Shown piece after piece: positions 8,628 to 18,392 of a DNA stretch of 64,000 nt. A program made the translations under genes and the position numbers. Position 1 is the stretch's first letter, and every line of letters starts with the position of its first letter. The notes under the pieces are model-generated. The model was not told the origin of the DNA and searched no databases. It saw only the letters and a list, made by a program, of their open reading frames with translations. The stretch is taken from positions 142,372 through 206,371 of the forward strand of contig CAUJDF010000038.1 in assembly GCA_963169045.1 (NCBI GenBank), read 5' to 3'. The stretch is from Myxococcota bacterium. GTDB taxonomy: Bacteria > Myxococcota_A > Bradymonadia > UBA7976 > UBA1532.

Positions 8628-10841
8628 TCAAGCGCGCGGGAGGCGGACGCACAGCGCGCAGCCCCCGAGGGTGCTGCGCTCGATCCAGGCGCCGCCGCCG
8701 GCCAGGTCGGCGCAACGCCGGACCGAGGAGAGGCCGACGCCGGTGCCGCCGGTGCGCGGATCGCCCCGGCGGAACAGCTCGAACACGCGCTCGCGCTGCG
8801 CGTCGGGGATGCCGGGGCCGTTGTCCTCGAAGCGGAGCACCAGGGACGCCTCGTCGCCCGTCCACGAGATGCGCAGGCGCGGGGCGTCGCTGCGGCCGGC
8901 GAAGCGCAGCGCGTTGGTCAAAGCGTTGTCGACGATGCGCGCGAGGTGCGTGCGGACGATCCACAGGCGCGCGTCGGCGCTCGGGAGCTCCACCGTCATG
9001 TCGACGAGCGACACGCGCGAGAACATGCGCTCGATGGCGTCGTGGAGCGTCTCGAGCAGCGAGACGGCCTCGGGCGCCTCGCCCTCGCGGCCGAGCATGC
9101 TGTAGGTCGTCAGGTCGCCGCTCAGCAGCGAGAGGTGGTCGGCGGCGCGGCGGATGCGGTGCACCAGCTCGCGCGCGCCCTCGGGCAGCGCGTCGACGTA
9201 CTCGTCGAGCAGCACCGTCGCCAGGCCGCTGATGCTCACCACCGGCGTGCGCAGATCGTGCGAGACGGTGTGGGCGTACTCCTCGACCTCGGCCACGTGA
9301 CGGCGCAGATCGGCCTCGGTGTGGCGCAGCGCGTCGATGCGGCGCGCGGCCGCGACCGCCGTGCCGGCGTGGGCGGCGACGAGCTCCATGTGCTCGAGAT
9401 TGGCAACGGTGAAGAGTGGGCCGCGCGCCGAGCCGGCGAGCGTCAGCACGCCCACGCGCTCGTCGCCGACACGGATCGGCGTGGCGACCAGGGCGGCGTC
9501 CCTGCGGCCCGGGTGGCGGCGGTCGAAGCGGTCGTCGGTGGGCGCCGCGGGCATCGGTGGCACCGTGCGGCCCCCGGCATCGATCAGGGGCAGCGGCATC
9601 GTCAGCGGGCGCGCCGGATCGGCCTCGGCCTCGGCCCGGACCCGCAGCGTGCGCCCCTCGGCGAAGGCGCGGCCGACCACGCCCTCGCCCGGGCGGGTGC
9701 GCGCCGACAGCGCCACGCCCGCGCTGCCCTCGGCGATCGCCTGCGTCCGGCGGCGAAGCACGCCCTCGTCGGCGTCGAGCATGTGCACCGCGCCGGCGCG
9801 CGCCTGGCAGGCGGCGACCGCCACGTCGACGAGCCGCTGCAGCACCTCGTCGAGCTCGTGCTCGGCGCTGATGAGACGCACCCCGTCGAGCAGACGCTGG
9901 TAGGTGTCGATGCGCGCCTCCTGGGCGGCGCGGTCGCGCAGGAACTGGATGGCGAACGCGACGCGCACGGCGTAGCGCTCGATCCAGCGCAGCTCCTCGG
10001 GCCAGAAGTGGCCGACGACCGAGCGCTGCGCGATGACCATCGCCCCGAGCACCGCCTCGCTCGTCGACAGCGGGATGACGGCGACCTGGCGGTCGAGCCC
10101 GAGGCACGTGTCGCGCCCCGGCCCGAGGACGAGCTGGCCGTCTTCCATGGCGGCGCGCTCGAGCGGGCCCGCCTCGACCGGATCGGGGCGCCCGGGGATC
10201 TCGAAGCCGCCGTCGGGCGTGGAGAGGACGACGGCCCCCGTGCCGTAGCCGAGCGACGCCGACAGGCCGTCGACGGCGCGGCGCGCGAGCTCGGCCGTCT
10301 CCTGCACGCGGCGCAGGCCCTCGAGCAGGCGGGCGGCGGCGTCGTAGACGGCGAGGCCGCGGTTGCAGTGACGCAGGGCCACGACCGAAGGGAGCAGCGG
10401 CTCGAGGCGCTTGACGAGCTCGCCGACGCGGTCGCAGGCCGCCGGGTCGAAGGGTGCGTCCCCGGCGAAAGCGGCGGCCTGCAGGTACGCGAAGACCTGG
10501 CCGTCGTGCGCGAAGGGCCACAGCGCGACGGGGCCGATCGGCGGCAGGTGGTTGACCAGCGTCGGCGGCCGCGGCGCGCTGTAGTCGGCGACGACGACCG
10601 CGCGTCCCTGCAGCAGGCGGGGCAGGAGACCCTCGCTGCGCTCGATGCGCGCGTCGACGAGCGGGAGCGGCGCGTTGATCGCCGTGATCTGCCGGCAATA
10701 CGGGCCGTCGGGCGGCACCAGCACCAGGCCGCCGATGCGCGCGCCCACGGTGTCGATGGCCGAGCGCACGAGGCGCTCGAGGAACGCCGTCGGCTGCGCC
10801 ACGAGCCCCTGCAGCGCCGTCCAGCTGCTCTCGATTGACAC
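8628..10841 (-). CDS. GAF-domain sensor histidine kinase
   Basis: The 737-residue product is cytoplasmic, with no signal peptide or membrane segment. The N-terminal 500 residues contain repeated GAF-like domains (the clearest about 330-500). A HisKA dimerisation domain follows, with the phospho-accepting His528 in TVSHDLRTPVVS. A HATPase_c domain has the N box NALTNALRF, G1 box EDNGPGIPD and G2 box TGVGLSSVRR. The GTG start at 10841 lies 3 bases after the upstream PilB/GspE-like gene, so the two are probably cotranscribed. No response regulator is adjacent, so the phosphotransfer partner is unknown. Confidence 0.88.
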   Translation of the reverse strand: MSIESSWTALQGLVAQPTAFLERLVRSAIDTVGARIGGLVLVPPDGPYCRQITAINAPLPLVDARIERSEGLLPRLLQGRAVVVADYSAPRPPTLVNHLPPIGPVALWPFAHDGQVFAYLQAAAFAGDAPFDPAACDRVGELVKRLEPLLPSVVALRHCNRGLAVYDAAARLLEGLRRVQETAELARRAVDGLSASLGYGTGAVVLSTPDGGFEIPGRPDPVEAGPLERAAMEDGQLVLGPGRDTCLGLDRQVAVIPLSTSEAVLGAMVIAQRSVVGHFWPEELRWIERYAVRVAFAIQFLRDRAAQEARIDTYQRLLDGVRLISAEHELDEVLQRLVDVAVAACQARAGAVHMLDADEGVLRRRTQAIAEGSAGVALSARTRPGEGVVGRAFAEGRTLRVRAEAEADPARPLTMPLPLIDAGGRTVPPMPAAPTDDRFDRRHPGRRDAALVATPIRVGDERVGVLTLAGSARGPLFTVANLEHMELVAAHAGTAVAAARRIDALRHTEADLRRHVAEVEEYAHTVSHDLRTPVVSISGLATVLLDEYVDALPEGARELVHRIRRAADHLSLLSGDLTTYSMLGREGEAPEAVSLLETLHDAIERMFSRVSLVDMTVELPSADARLWIVRTHLARIVDNALTNALRFAGRSDAPRLRISWTGDEASLVLRFEDNGPGIPDAQRERVFELFRRGDPRTGGTGVGLSSVRRCADLAGGGAWIERSTLGGCALCVRLPRA

Positions 10842-10844
10842 GGG

Positions 10845-12635
10845 CTACCCCCCGGTCACGACGCGGACGACCTCGGAGAAGCTGGTCACGCCCAGCGCCA
10901 GCTTCTTCAGGGCCGCCTCCTGCAGGGTCATCATGCCCTCGCGACGCGCCACGCGCGCGATTGTGCCCGAATCCGCGGCCTCGTGCACCGCCTGACGAAC
11001 ACCCGCCGAGACCGGCAGGACCTCGAACACCGACGTGCGGCCAAGATAGCCCGTGCCGCGGCATTCGACGCAACCCTCGCCCTCGCGGACGGGCAGCTGC
11101 TGCGAGGCGTCGGCCAGCTGCACGCCGAGCAGGCGCGCCTCGTCGGCGGAGAGGTGCACGGTGCGGGCGCAGTGGTCGCACACCCTGCGGACGAGGCGCT
11201 GGGCGGCGACGCCGATCACGGAGCTCGACAGCAGGAACGGCTCGATGCCGAGGTCGGCGAGGCGCGGGAAGGCGCCCGCCGCGTCGTTCGTGTGCAGCGT
11301 CGACAGCACGAGGTGGCCGGTCAGGGCCGCCTGCACCGCGTGGCGCGCCGTCTCGAGGTCGCGGATCTCGCCGACCATGATGATGTCCGGGTCCTGCCGC
11401 AGCACGTTGCGCAGGGCCGACGCGAACGTCACGTCGACCTTGGGGTTCACCGCCACCTGGTTGAACGCCGGGGTCACGACTTCGATCGGATCTTCGATGG
11501 TGACGATGTTCACCTCGGGGCTCGCGAGCGTACGCAGCGTCGAATAGAGCGTCGTCGTCTTGCCGCTCCCGGTGGGACCGGTGAGCAGGACGATGCCATG
11601 CGGCTTCGCCACGAACTCGTTCCAGAGGAGGCGCTGGCTCTCGAAGAATCCCAGCGACGAGAGGTCCTGCAGGAACAGATCGGGGTCGAAGATACGCAGC
11701 ACGACCTTCTCGCCGAAGGCCGTCGGCATCGTCGAGACGCGCATCTCGACCTCGCGCCCTTCGCGCAGCGTCTTGATGCGGCCGTCCTGCGGGCGGCGGC
11801 GCTCGGCGATGTCCATGCGTGCCATCATCTTCATGCGGCTCGTGATCGGCGGGATGACGGCGCGCGGCAGCGTGTGGACGGTGTGCAGGATGCCATCGAT
11901 GCGATAGCGGACGAGCGCCTCGTCTCTCTTCGGCTCGAAGTGGATATCACTGGCGCGCTGCTCGGCGGCATGTCTCAGCAGGAAGTCGACGGCCTTGACG
12001 ATGTGCTGGTCGGTGGCTTCGAGCTCGGCGTCGCTCTTGATGCGGAAGAGCTGCTCGAGGTTCTCGCTGCCGGGACCGCGCGCGTATTCCCGCTCGGCGG
12101 CGGCGATGGTGCTCTTGAAGCCGTAGAACTCGGAGATGATGCGCAGGATGTCGGACTTCGACGCGACCACGGGCCGGATGTTGCGGCCGGTGATGCGCTG
12201 CAGGCTCTCGCGCAGCTCCATGTCGCGCGGCTCGGCCATGGCGACGACGAGCGCGCCCTCCTGCTCGCCGATGGCGAGGCAGACGTGGCGGCGCGCGAAC
12301 GGACGCGAGAGCGTGCGGGTCACCAGGTCGAGATCGAGCTCGACGGGGTCGAGGCGACGCCAGGACAGGCCCTCGGCGACGGCGAGCGCCTGCATGATCG
12401 CGTCCTCGGTGAGGACGGCACCGTCGACGCGCTTCAACTTCAGCGAGGCGAGCACCTCGGGCGCCGAGACGCGGTAGCCGACGCCGCGCCCGGCGGGCGC
12501 GCCGATGTTGGCGCGGAGCACGCGCGCCCGCTCGGCGGACTCCCGCACCCGCGCCTCGCGCACGACGTCGGGCGCGAGCAGCCCGGCGTCGGCGAGCGCG
12601 CCCAGGACCTCGTCGGTGGTGTACTCGCCGTGCAT
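10845..12635 (-). CDS. type II secretion / type IV pilus assembly ATPase (GspE/PilB family)
   Basis: The 596-residue ATPase powers pilus or pseudopilus assembly at the inner membrane. An N-terminal MshEN/T2SSE_N-like region (about 1-200) precedes the motor domain. ASDIHFEPK, Walker A GPTGSGKTTTLYSTL (near residue 350), the Asp box MVGEIRDLETARHAVQAALTG, and the His box LSTLHTND are all present. A tetracysteine zinc site is visible (CDHC about 90 residues before CVECRGTGYLGR). The ATG at 12635 gives MHGEYTTDEVL. The gene is an orphan: no pilC, pilT or gsp core genes are next to it, and it leads an apparent operon with the histidine kinase. Confidence 0.92.
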   Translation of the reverse strand: MHGEYTTDEVLGALADAGLLAPDVVREARVRESAERARVLRANIGAPAGRGVGYRVSAPEVLASLKLKRVDGAVLTEDAIMQALAVAEGLSWRRLDPVELDLDLVTRTLSRPFARRHVCLAIGEQEGALVVAMAEPRDMELRESLQRITGRNIRPVVASKSDILRIISEFYGFKSTIAAAEREYARGPGSENLEQLFRIKSDAELEATDQHIVKAVDFLLRHAAEQRASDIHFEPKRDEALVRYRIDGILHTVHTLPRAVIPPITSRMKMMARMDIAERRRPQDGRIKTLREGREVEMRVSTMPTAFGEKVVLRIFDPDLFLQDLSSLGFFESQRLLWNEFVAKPHGIVLLTGPTGSGKTTTLYSTLRTLASPEVNIVTIEDPIEVVTPAFNQVAVNPKVDVTFASALRNVLRQDPDIIMVGEIRDLETARHAVQAALTGHLVLSTLHTNDAAGAFPRLADLGIEPFLLSSSVIGVAAQRLVRRVCDHCARTVHLSADEARLLGVQLADASQQLPVREGEGCVECRGTGYLGRTSVFEVLPVSAGVRQAVHEAADSGTIARVARREGMMTLQEAALKKLALGVTSFSEVVRVVTGG

Positions 12636-12749
12636 GCGCGCTTCAGTAGGCCAGTTGGCCCGAAAAGGGCAAGGGCCGCCAGCTTGCCCTCGGGCGCGGC
12701 CTGCGCATAGACTGGCCACCGCAGTATCCACCGACGGGGGGTCGGACGC

Positions 12750-14195
12750 ATGACGCAGCAGCTCGGGGAGAACGCGGCGCTCGATACGGTCTTCGTCGGC
12801 GCGCGGCCGGCGGTGAAGCGCATCCGCAAGAGCAAGCTCGTCGTGCTCGAGGGGCCGGACGGCGGCCGCGAGTACGAGGTGGCGCGCGAGGTGGTCACCG
12901 TGGGCCGCAGCCCGGTGTGCGACCTGACGCTCACCGACAAGTCGGTCAGCACGCGTCACTTCTCGATCATCGCCGACGACCGCGGCTACCTGTTGCGCGA
13001 CGAGGGCAGCACCAACGGCACCTTCTACGCCGACCTGCGCGTGAAGGAGGTGTACCTGAAGCCGGGCACGGTGTTCCGCGCCGGTAACACGGTGCTGAAG
13101 TTCCAGCCGACGCAGGACATCGTCACCATCGAGCTGTCGGAGCGCGACCGCTTCGACCAGGTCATCGGGACGAGCGTGCGCATGCGCGAGATCTTCGCGC
13201 ACCTCGAGCGCGTCTCCCCGAGCGACCTGACGGTCCTCGTCCAGGGGGAGACCGGCACCGGCAAGGAGCTGATCGCCCAGGCCATCCACAACTTCAGCCC
13301 GCGCAAGAAGCGGCCGTTCGTGGTGCTCGACTGCTCGGCCATCCCCAAGGATCTCATCGAGAGCACCATCTTCGGACACGAGAAGGGATCCTTCACCGGT
13401 GCCATCGCGCAGCACCGCGGTGTGTTCGAGCAGGCCGACGGCGGCACGATCTTCCTCGACGAGATCGGCGAGCTCGACCTGAACCTGCAGCCGAAGCTGC
13501 TGCGCGTGCTCGAGAACCGCGAGGTCAAGCGCGTCGGCAGCGACAAGACGATCAAGGTCGACGTGCGCGTCGTGGCGGCGACGAACCGGGACCTGCGCAA
13601 GATGGTCACCGAGGGTGGCTTCCGCGAGGACCTCTATTTCCGCCTGAGCGTGATGCAGATCCCGCTGCCGCCGCTGCGGGAGCGGCCCGACGACGTGGCG
13701 CTGCTCGTGAACCACTTCCTGAATGGCATCAACGAGCAGCGCCAGCAGTGGGGGCGCCCGCCGCTGCAGGTGAGCGCCGACGCGATGGAGTCGCTCAAGC
13801 GGCGGCCGTGGCCGGGCAACATCCGCGAGCTGAAGAACGTGGTGGAGCGCGGCGCGAACCTGGGCGAGGGCCCGGTGCTCACGACGCGCGACTTCCTCAT
13901 CGGCAACGAGGGCGGCGCGTTCTCGGCGCCGGCGGTTCCGGCGGCCGCCCTGACGCTGGCGGCGGACGGCGGCGCGGCAGCGCCGGGCGACCTGCACTTC
14001 TTCGTGAACATCGACCTCGAATACAAGGACGCCAAGCAGGCGCTCACCGACGAGTTCGAGGCGATCTATCTGAAGAAGCTGGTGGACCGGCACCAGGGCA
14101 ACATCTCCCAGAGCGCGAAGGCCGCGGGCCTGACGCGGTACCACCTGCGCGAGCTGCTGAAGAAGCACGGCATCCATCAGGCGCTGCGCGAGTAG
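12750..14195 (+). CDS. sigma-54-dependent activator with FHA sensor domain
   Basis: This is a 481-residue enhancer-binding protein typical of myxobacteria. An N-terminal FHA phosphothreonine-binding domain (about 30-115, with VGRSPVCDLTL and EGSTNGTF) replaces the usual response-regulator receiver. The central AAA+ domain has Walker A GETGTGKE, the sigma-54 contact loop as GSFTGA instead of GAFTGA, and Walker B GGTIFLDEIGEL. RPWPGNIRELKNVVERG follows, then a Fis-type HTH near the C-terminus (GNISQSAKAAGLTRYHLREL). It should be activated by a Thr-phosphorylated partner, and the kinase encoded 14 bases downstream on the opposite strand is a plausible source. It is divergent from pilB across 114 bases. 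Confidence 0.93.
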   Translation: MTQQLGENAALDTVFVGARPAVKRIRKSKLVVLEGPDGGREYEVAREVVTVGRSPVCDLTLTDKSVSTRHFSIIADDRGYLLRDEGSTNGTFYADLRVKEVYLKPGTVFRAGNTVLKFQPTQDIVTIELSERDRFDQVIGTSVRMREIFAHLERVSPSDLTVLVQGETGTGKELIAQAIHNFSPRKKRPFVVLDCSAIPKDLIESTIFGHEKGSFTGAIAQHRGVFEQADGGTIFLDEIGELDLNLQPKLLRVLENREVKRVGSDKTIKVDVRVVAATNRDLRKMVTEGGFREDLYFRLSVMQIPLPPLRERPDDVALLVNHFLNGINEQRQQWGRPPLQVSADAMESLKRRPWPGNIRELKNVVERGANLGEGPVLTTRDFLIGNEGGAFSAPAVPAAALTLAADGGAAAPGDLHFFVNIDLEYKDAKQALTDEFEAIYLKKLVDRHQGNISQSAKAAGLTRYHLRELLKKHGIHQALRE

Positions 14196-14209
14196 CTCCG
14201 GCGCGGCGG

Positions 14210-17200
14210 TCAGCGCGCCGCGGCGCCGACGGCGTCGTCCAGGTCGAGGCCCCAGGCGGCCTCGAGCGCGGGGACGAGCGCGTCCGCAGGGGTGTCGAGG
14301 CCGCGCAGGTCCCACAGGCGCACGGCCCGGTCCCAGCTCGCGCTGACGAGCGTCGCGCCGTCGGCGGAGAACGACACGTGGGCCACCCGGTCGCCGTGGC
14401 CCCGCAGCACCGCCTGCAGGGCGCCATCGGACGTGCGGAAGAGCCGCGCGGCGCCGTCCAGCCCCGCCGTCGCCACGTGCTCGCCCGACGGCGAGAGCGC
14501 GACGTCGAGGACGCGAGCGTCGGGATGGGGGATCGTCAGCGCCGGCCGGCCGCCCGCCGCGTCGTGCAGCGCGACGGCGTGCGGTCGGCCCACCGCCAGC
14601 CACCGCTCGCCGAGGTCCACCGCGAACGCGAGCGGGTCGTCCAGCACCGGCTCGAGGCGCGGCGGATCGCCGGCGAAGACGCGGGCCACGGCGCCGGTCC
14701 GGTCGACGACGGCGGCGACCCGGCCGTCGTGGCGCACGGCGAGGTCGATCTGGGTCTCGGCCGTCGCGAGCACGACGGCGTCGCCGCCCGGCCAGAGGTG
14801 GGGGCCGCCGAGGTAGCCCACCGCCACGGGCACGCCCCCGGCGAGCCAGCCGACGCGACGGAAGGCGTGGGTACGGCCGCTCAGCGCGTCGACCTCGCTC
14901 CAGTCCGCGGTGTCGAACAGCCGCACGTGCCGGTCGCGCATGCCGGCGGCGGCGAGACGGCGACCGTCCGGCGAGAAGGCCACCGACTTCGCCACCCCGT
15001 CCTGCCAATGGAGCGTGGCCACGGACGCGCCGTCGGCCGTCGACCAGATCGGCACCGATCCTCCGCCGGTCGCCGCGGCCAGCAGGCGCCCGTCCGGCGA
15101 GAGCGCCGCGGCGGCGTGGCCGCTGTCGGCGACGAACCGGCGCGGGAACGGCGCTTCGGGCAGGGCCCAGGTCCACCGCACCCGTCCCAGCGTCCGCACC
15201 TCGCCGCCGACGAAGCGCACGGTGGCCCCGGCGGCGACGGGCAGGCGCGTCTCCCAGGCGCCGGTCGCCGGCCGCCACAAGCGCACGCCGCCGCGATCGC
15301 CGGTGACCGCGACGCGATCGCCCCCGGGCGAGACCTCGACCCGGACGATCCGGCCGACGTGCGCGGGCGCGGCGCGCACGGTGGCGCCGTTCGCCGCGTC
15401 GACCAGGGCCACCTCTCCCCGCTCGTTGCCCACGACGAGGTGGCGGCCGTCGGGGGTGAAGACGAGGGCGATGGCGGGTCGGCTCGCGTCGAAGACCGTG
15501 GGCAGCGCGCGGTCGGCGCGCGCCAGGGGGGCGCCCACCCACACCGTGCCGTCGGCGCAGACGACGGCGATCTGCGACTCGTCGGGCGACACCGCCGCCG
15601 CCAGCGCGCCCGCGGCGCGGTCGTCGCGACACCCCGCGCGCAGCGAGTGCGCGCCGGTGGCGGCGTCGACGACGAGCACGTCCCCGAACGACACCACGAC
15701 GGCGAAGCGGCCCGGGGCGACGGGCAGCAGGCCGTGGTCGTCGGGCGGCACCAGATCGGCGCCCACCACCGCGCCCGTGTCGGCGTCGAGCAGCCGGAAC
15801 CGGACGTCGGGCAGCGTGAGCGCCACCCGGCCGGCGCCTTCGACGATCACCCCGTCGCGCGCCCGGACCGGCACCGACCAGCGCCGCGCCGGCGGGTCGA
15901 GCGTCCAGAGCGACACGTCGTCGGTCCCGAGGCACAGCATCCGGTCGGCGGTCGACGAGAACCGGGCGCGCGGGCATTCGGGCAGGGCCGCCCGCGAGAC
16001 CACCCGCGGACGCCCCGCGTCGCCGTAGGCGGCCAGCACGCCCCGGGCGGCGGGTGACTCGCCCAGCCGCAGGACGTGCGCGGCGAGCACCTCGGCCTCG
16101 CCGCGGGCGTCGAGCTCGAGGGCGGCCTGGGCCTGCTGCTCGAGCGCGTGGGCGAGGTGCCGGTCGGCGAGCGCCAGCGAGGCGCGCGTCGCCGCCTCCG
16201 CCGCCACGGCGCGGTCGCGTTCGATCTGCGTGCCGCGCCACGCCACCCAGCCGACGAGGAGCAGCGCCAGCAGGGCCGCCGCCGAGATGGCCAGGGGCGC
16301 GCGGCGGGCGCGCACGAAGCGCACGAGGTGGTCCCACGGCGTGTAGGCATAGGCCGCCACCATGCGACCGTCGACGAAGCGCGCCACGTCGGCGGCGAGC
16401 TGCCGCGCCGACTCGTACCGGTCCTGGGGATCGGCGGCCAGCGCCCGCTCCGCGATCGCCGCCAGCTCCGGCGGCGCGTCGGGCGCCCGCTCGCGGACCG
16501 GCGCGATCGCCCCCCGGCGGACGGCCTCGAGCACCTCGACGGCGGATCCCGCGAACGGCGGTCGGCCCGTGAGCAGCTCGTAGAGCATCGCCCCGAGCCC
16601 GTAGACGTCGGAGCGGGGATCGGCCGGCTGGCCCCGCGCCTGCTCCGGGCTCATGTACGCCGGCGTGCCGACCACGGCCCCGGCGACCGTCGCCTGCGCC
16701 CCATGCGGCAGCACGTCGTCCCACACCCCGTCGGCCTCGGCCCGCGCCGAAGGGCGGGCGACGCCCCAGTCGGCCACCTGCGTCTCGCCGTGCTCGCCGA
16801 TCAGCACGTTGGCCGGCTTCAGATCGCGGTGCACGATGCCCGCGTCGTGGGCGAAGGCCACCGCCTCGCACGCCTGCAGGAACGAGCGCAGCAGCGTGAC
16901 GCGCTCGGCGAGCGTGGCGCGGGCCGCGAGCGCGTCGGCGAAGGTCCGCCCGCGGACGAGCCGCATCGCGTACCAGACGCGGCCGTCAGCGGAGGTGCCG
17001 GCGTCGTAGACCGGCACGATGCCGGGGTGCTCGAGCTGCGCGGCGATGCGCGCCTCGCGCACGAGGCGCGCCGCGGGGGCGCCCGCCGCCACCTCCTTCA
17101 GCGCCACCTCGCGGCCGAGGCGCAGGTCGGTCGCGGCGACGACACGCGCCATGCCGCCGATGCCCAGCAGCGGACCGCGCGCGTAGCGCGCCGGCTCGGC

Positions 17201-17311
17201 CACCTCGAGCACCGCCGTGGCGTCGGGGAGCGCCGCCTCGGCGACGAGCGCCTCCGTCGTGACGGGCGCGTCGCCGCCCGCCGCCGCGTCGGCGCCCGTC
17301 GGGTGCGCCAT
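14210..17311 (-). CDS. Ser/Thr protein kinase with transmembrane segment and WD40-repeat domain
   Basis: This 1033-residue Hanks-type kinase has its kinase domain at about residues 42-310. The Gly loop is GIGGMARVVAATD, the Lys is in EVALKEV, the catalytic loop is IVHRDLKPANVLIG, and a PEQARGQPADPRSDVYGLGAM block follows. The DFG triplet is DWG (QVADWGVARP), a known bacterial variant. One transmembrane helix (about 340-360) leads to a helical linker, then roughly ten WD40-like blades (for example FSPDGRRLAAAGMRDRHVRL). The repeats probably form an extracytoplasmic or scaffold propeller. It lies 17 bases after the FHA-winged-helix gene, so the two form an operon. Confidence 0.92.
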   Translation of the reverse strand: MAHPTGADAAAGGDAPVTTEALVAEAALPDATAVLEVAEPARYARGPLLGIGGMARVVAATDLRLGREVALKEVAAGAPAARLVREARIAAQLEHPGIVPVYDAGTSADGRVWYAMRLVRGRTFADALAARATLAERVTLLRSFLQACEAVAFAHDAGIVHRDLKPANVLIGEHGETQVADWGVARPSARAEADGVWDDVLPHGAQATVAGAVVGTPAYMSPEQARGQPADPRSDVYGLGAMLYELLTGRPPFAGSAVEVLEAVRRGAIAPVRERAPDAPPELAAIAERALAADPQDRYESARQLAADVARFVDGRMVAAYAYTPWDHLVRFVRARRAPLAISAAALLALLLVGWVAWRGTQIERDRAVAAEAATRASLALADRHLAHALEQQAQAALELDARGEAEVLAAHVLRLGESPAARGVLAAYGDAGRPRVVSRAALPECPRARFSSTADRMLCLGTDDVSLWTLDPPARRWSVPVRARDGVIVEGAGRVALTLPDVRFRLLDADTGAVVGADLVPPDDHGLLPVAPGRFAVVVSFGDVLVVDAATGAHSLRAGCRDDRAAGALAAAVSPDESQIAVVCADGTVWVGAPLARADRALPTVFDASRPAIALVFTPDGRHLVVGNERGEVALVDAANGATVRAAPAHVGRIVRVEVSPGGDRVAVTGDRGGVRLWRPATGAWETRLPVAAGATVRFVGGEVRTLGRVRWTWALPEAPFPRRFVADSGHAAAALSPDGRLLAAATGGGSVPIWSTADGASVATLHWQDGVAKSVAFSPDGRRLAAAGMRDRHVRLFDTADWSEVDALSGRTHAFRRVGWLAGGVPVAVGYLGGPHLWPGGDAVVLATAETQIDLAVRHDGRVAAVVDRTGAVARVFAGDPPRLEPVLDDPLAFAVDLGERWLAVGRPHAVALHDAAGGRPALTIPHPDARVLDVALSPSGEHVATAGLDGAARLFRTSDGALQAVLRGHGDRVAHVSFSADGATLVSASWDRAVRLWDLRGLDTPADALVPALEAAWGLDLDDAVGAAAR

Positions 17312-17328
17312 GCTCGTCCGCTCGTCCT

Positions 17329-18228
17329 TCAGGTGAGGTCCTCGACGACGTCGTGGGCGTAGAGGACGAGCTCCACCTGCCCCGAGCCGTCGGCCCGGAC
17401 GAGGTCGGGCCGGACGTGCGCCGCCTCGAGGCGACGGCGCAGGCGCGCGAGGCCCACGTCCCAGCGGCGCCGGAGCACCAGGCGGTCGGTCTTTGCGCGC
17501 CAGAGCTCGCCGGCGACCACCTCCCACGAGACCGGCCCGCCGAGCGCGACGAGCTCGCTCACGATGCGCGCCGACAGGCCGCCGAGCGCGAGCACGGGCC
17601 AGCCCTCGCGGTGGAGGTGCACGCTGTCGTACGTCGCGACGAGCCGGAGCGGCGAAGGGGTGCCGCCCCGCGCGTGCGTGCGCTCGGCGCCGGCCTGGCC
17701 GAGCGCCACCTCGACCGCGCGGAACGTCCGGCCGTCGGTGGTGAAGGCGTCGCCGGCGGCGAACGGGCGCACCTCAGCGTCACCCACCCGCACCCGCCAC
17801 GCGTCGCGCGTCGTCCAGAAGACGGCGGCCGCCCCGCCGACACTGCCCGCCATCAGACGCGGCCGCGGCCGGGTGACCAGCGAGCAGACCCCGGCGAGCA
17901 CCTGGCGCGGCAGGCCGTCCCCCTCGAGCGCGAGGACGTCGTCGGGCAGGTCGACCGAGAGCACCTCGAGCTCGATGCCCTCGGCGAGCGACACGCGGAG
18001 GCCGGGCGTCAGCGCGATCCTCGAGAGGGGCTGCCCGCCGACGGACAGGGCGCCGCGCAGGGCGAGCAGCTGCAGCTCGCCGCCGCGCAGGCTCACCAGC
18101 GCGTGCGCCTCGGAGACGCGGGCGTCGTCGATCGGCAGCGCCGCCGACCACAGCCGCCCGACCAGATCTCCGTGCCCCAGCTCGTGCACGCTCCCGTCCG
18201 GGAGGCGCACCTCGACCCATGCGTACAT
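17329..18228 (-). CDS. FHA-domain protein with C-terminal winged-helix-like domain
   Basis: The 299-residue cytoplasmic protein has an FHA-like N-terminal domain (about 1-95: LVGRLWSAALPIDDARVSEA, then GGELQLLALRG). A middle region is unassigned (about 100-210). The C-terminal domain (about 215-295) resembles an OmpR/PhoB-type winged helix (GGPVSWEVVAGELW, DVGLARLRRRLEAAHV). It therefore looks like a transcription factor that reads phosphothreonine. The gene is the first of a two-gene operon with the kinase-WD40 gene, which suggests the kinase phosphorylates it or a partner. The FHA core Arg/Ser/His pattern is only partly conserved, so phosphopeptide binding is inferred. Confidence 0.7.
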   Translation of the reverse strand: MYAWVEVRLPDGSVHELGHGDLVGRLWSAALPIDDARVSEAHALVSLRGGELQLLALRGALSVGGQPLSRIALTPGLRVSLAEGIELEVLSVDLPDDVLALEGDGLPRQVLAGVCSLVTRPRPRLMAGSVGGAAAVFWTTRDAWRVRVGDAEVRPFAAGDAFTTDGRTFRAVEVALGQAGAERTHARGGTPSPLRLVATYDSVHLHREGWPVLALGGLSARIVSELVALGGPVSWEVVAGELWRAKTDRLVLRRRWDVGLARLRRRLEAAHVRPDLVRADGSGQVELVLYAHDVVEDLT

Positions 18229-18392
18229 GCCGACTCCCGAGACGCCGCAGGATACGGCAGACCCGGGGAGACGCGCAGGCGTGTTCGATCGGACCGCGCG
18301 CTCGTCCGCGAGAGGCGTGTCCCGGTCCGCCCTCGTTCGGCAGGACGCGCGGTCGGTGGGCCGGAGGGGCAGGCGGCCGGCGCGGCGCGGCG

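Noticed and set aside
12636..12749. Sigma-54 (-24/-12) promoter between pilB and the FHA-sigma54 activator
   Set aside because: The best candidate, TGGCGGCCCTTGC on the minus strand, has 8 instead of 10 bases between GG and GC.
10845..16871. A 2008-codon open frame on the minus strand spanning pilB and the regions beyond
   Set aside because: Only the part up to 12635 is PilB/GspE. The rest is Arg/Pro/Gly-rich shadow of the sigma-54 and kinase genes, which have recognisable products.
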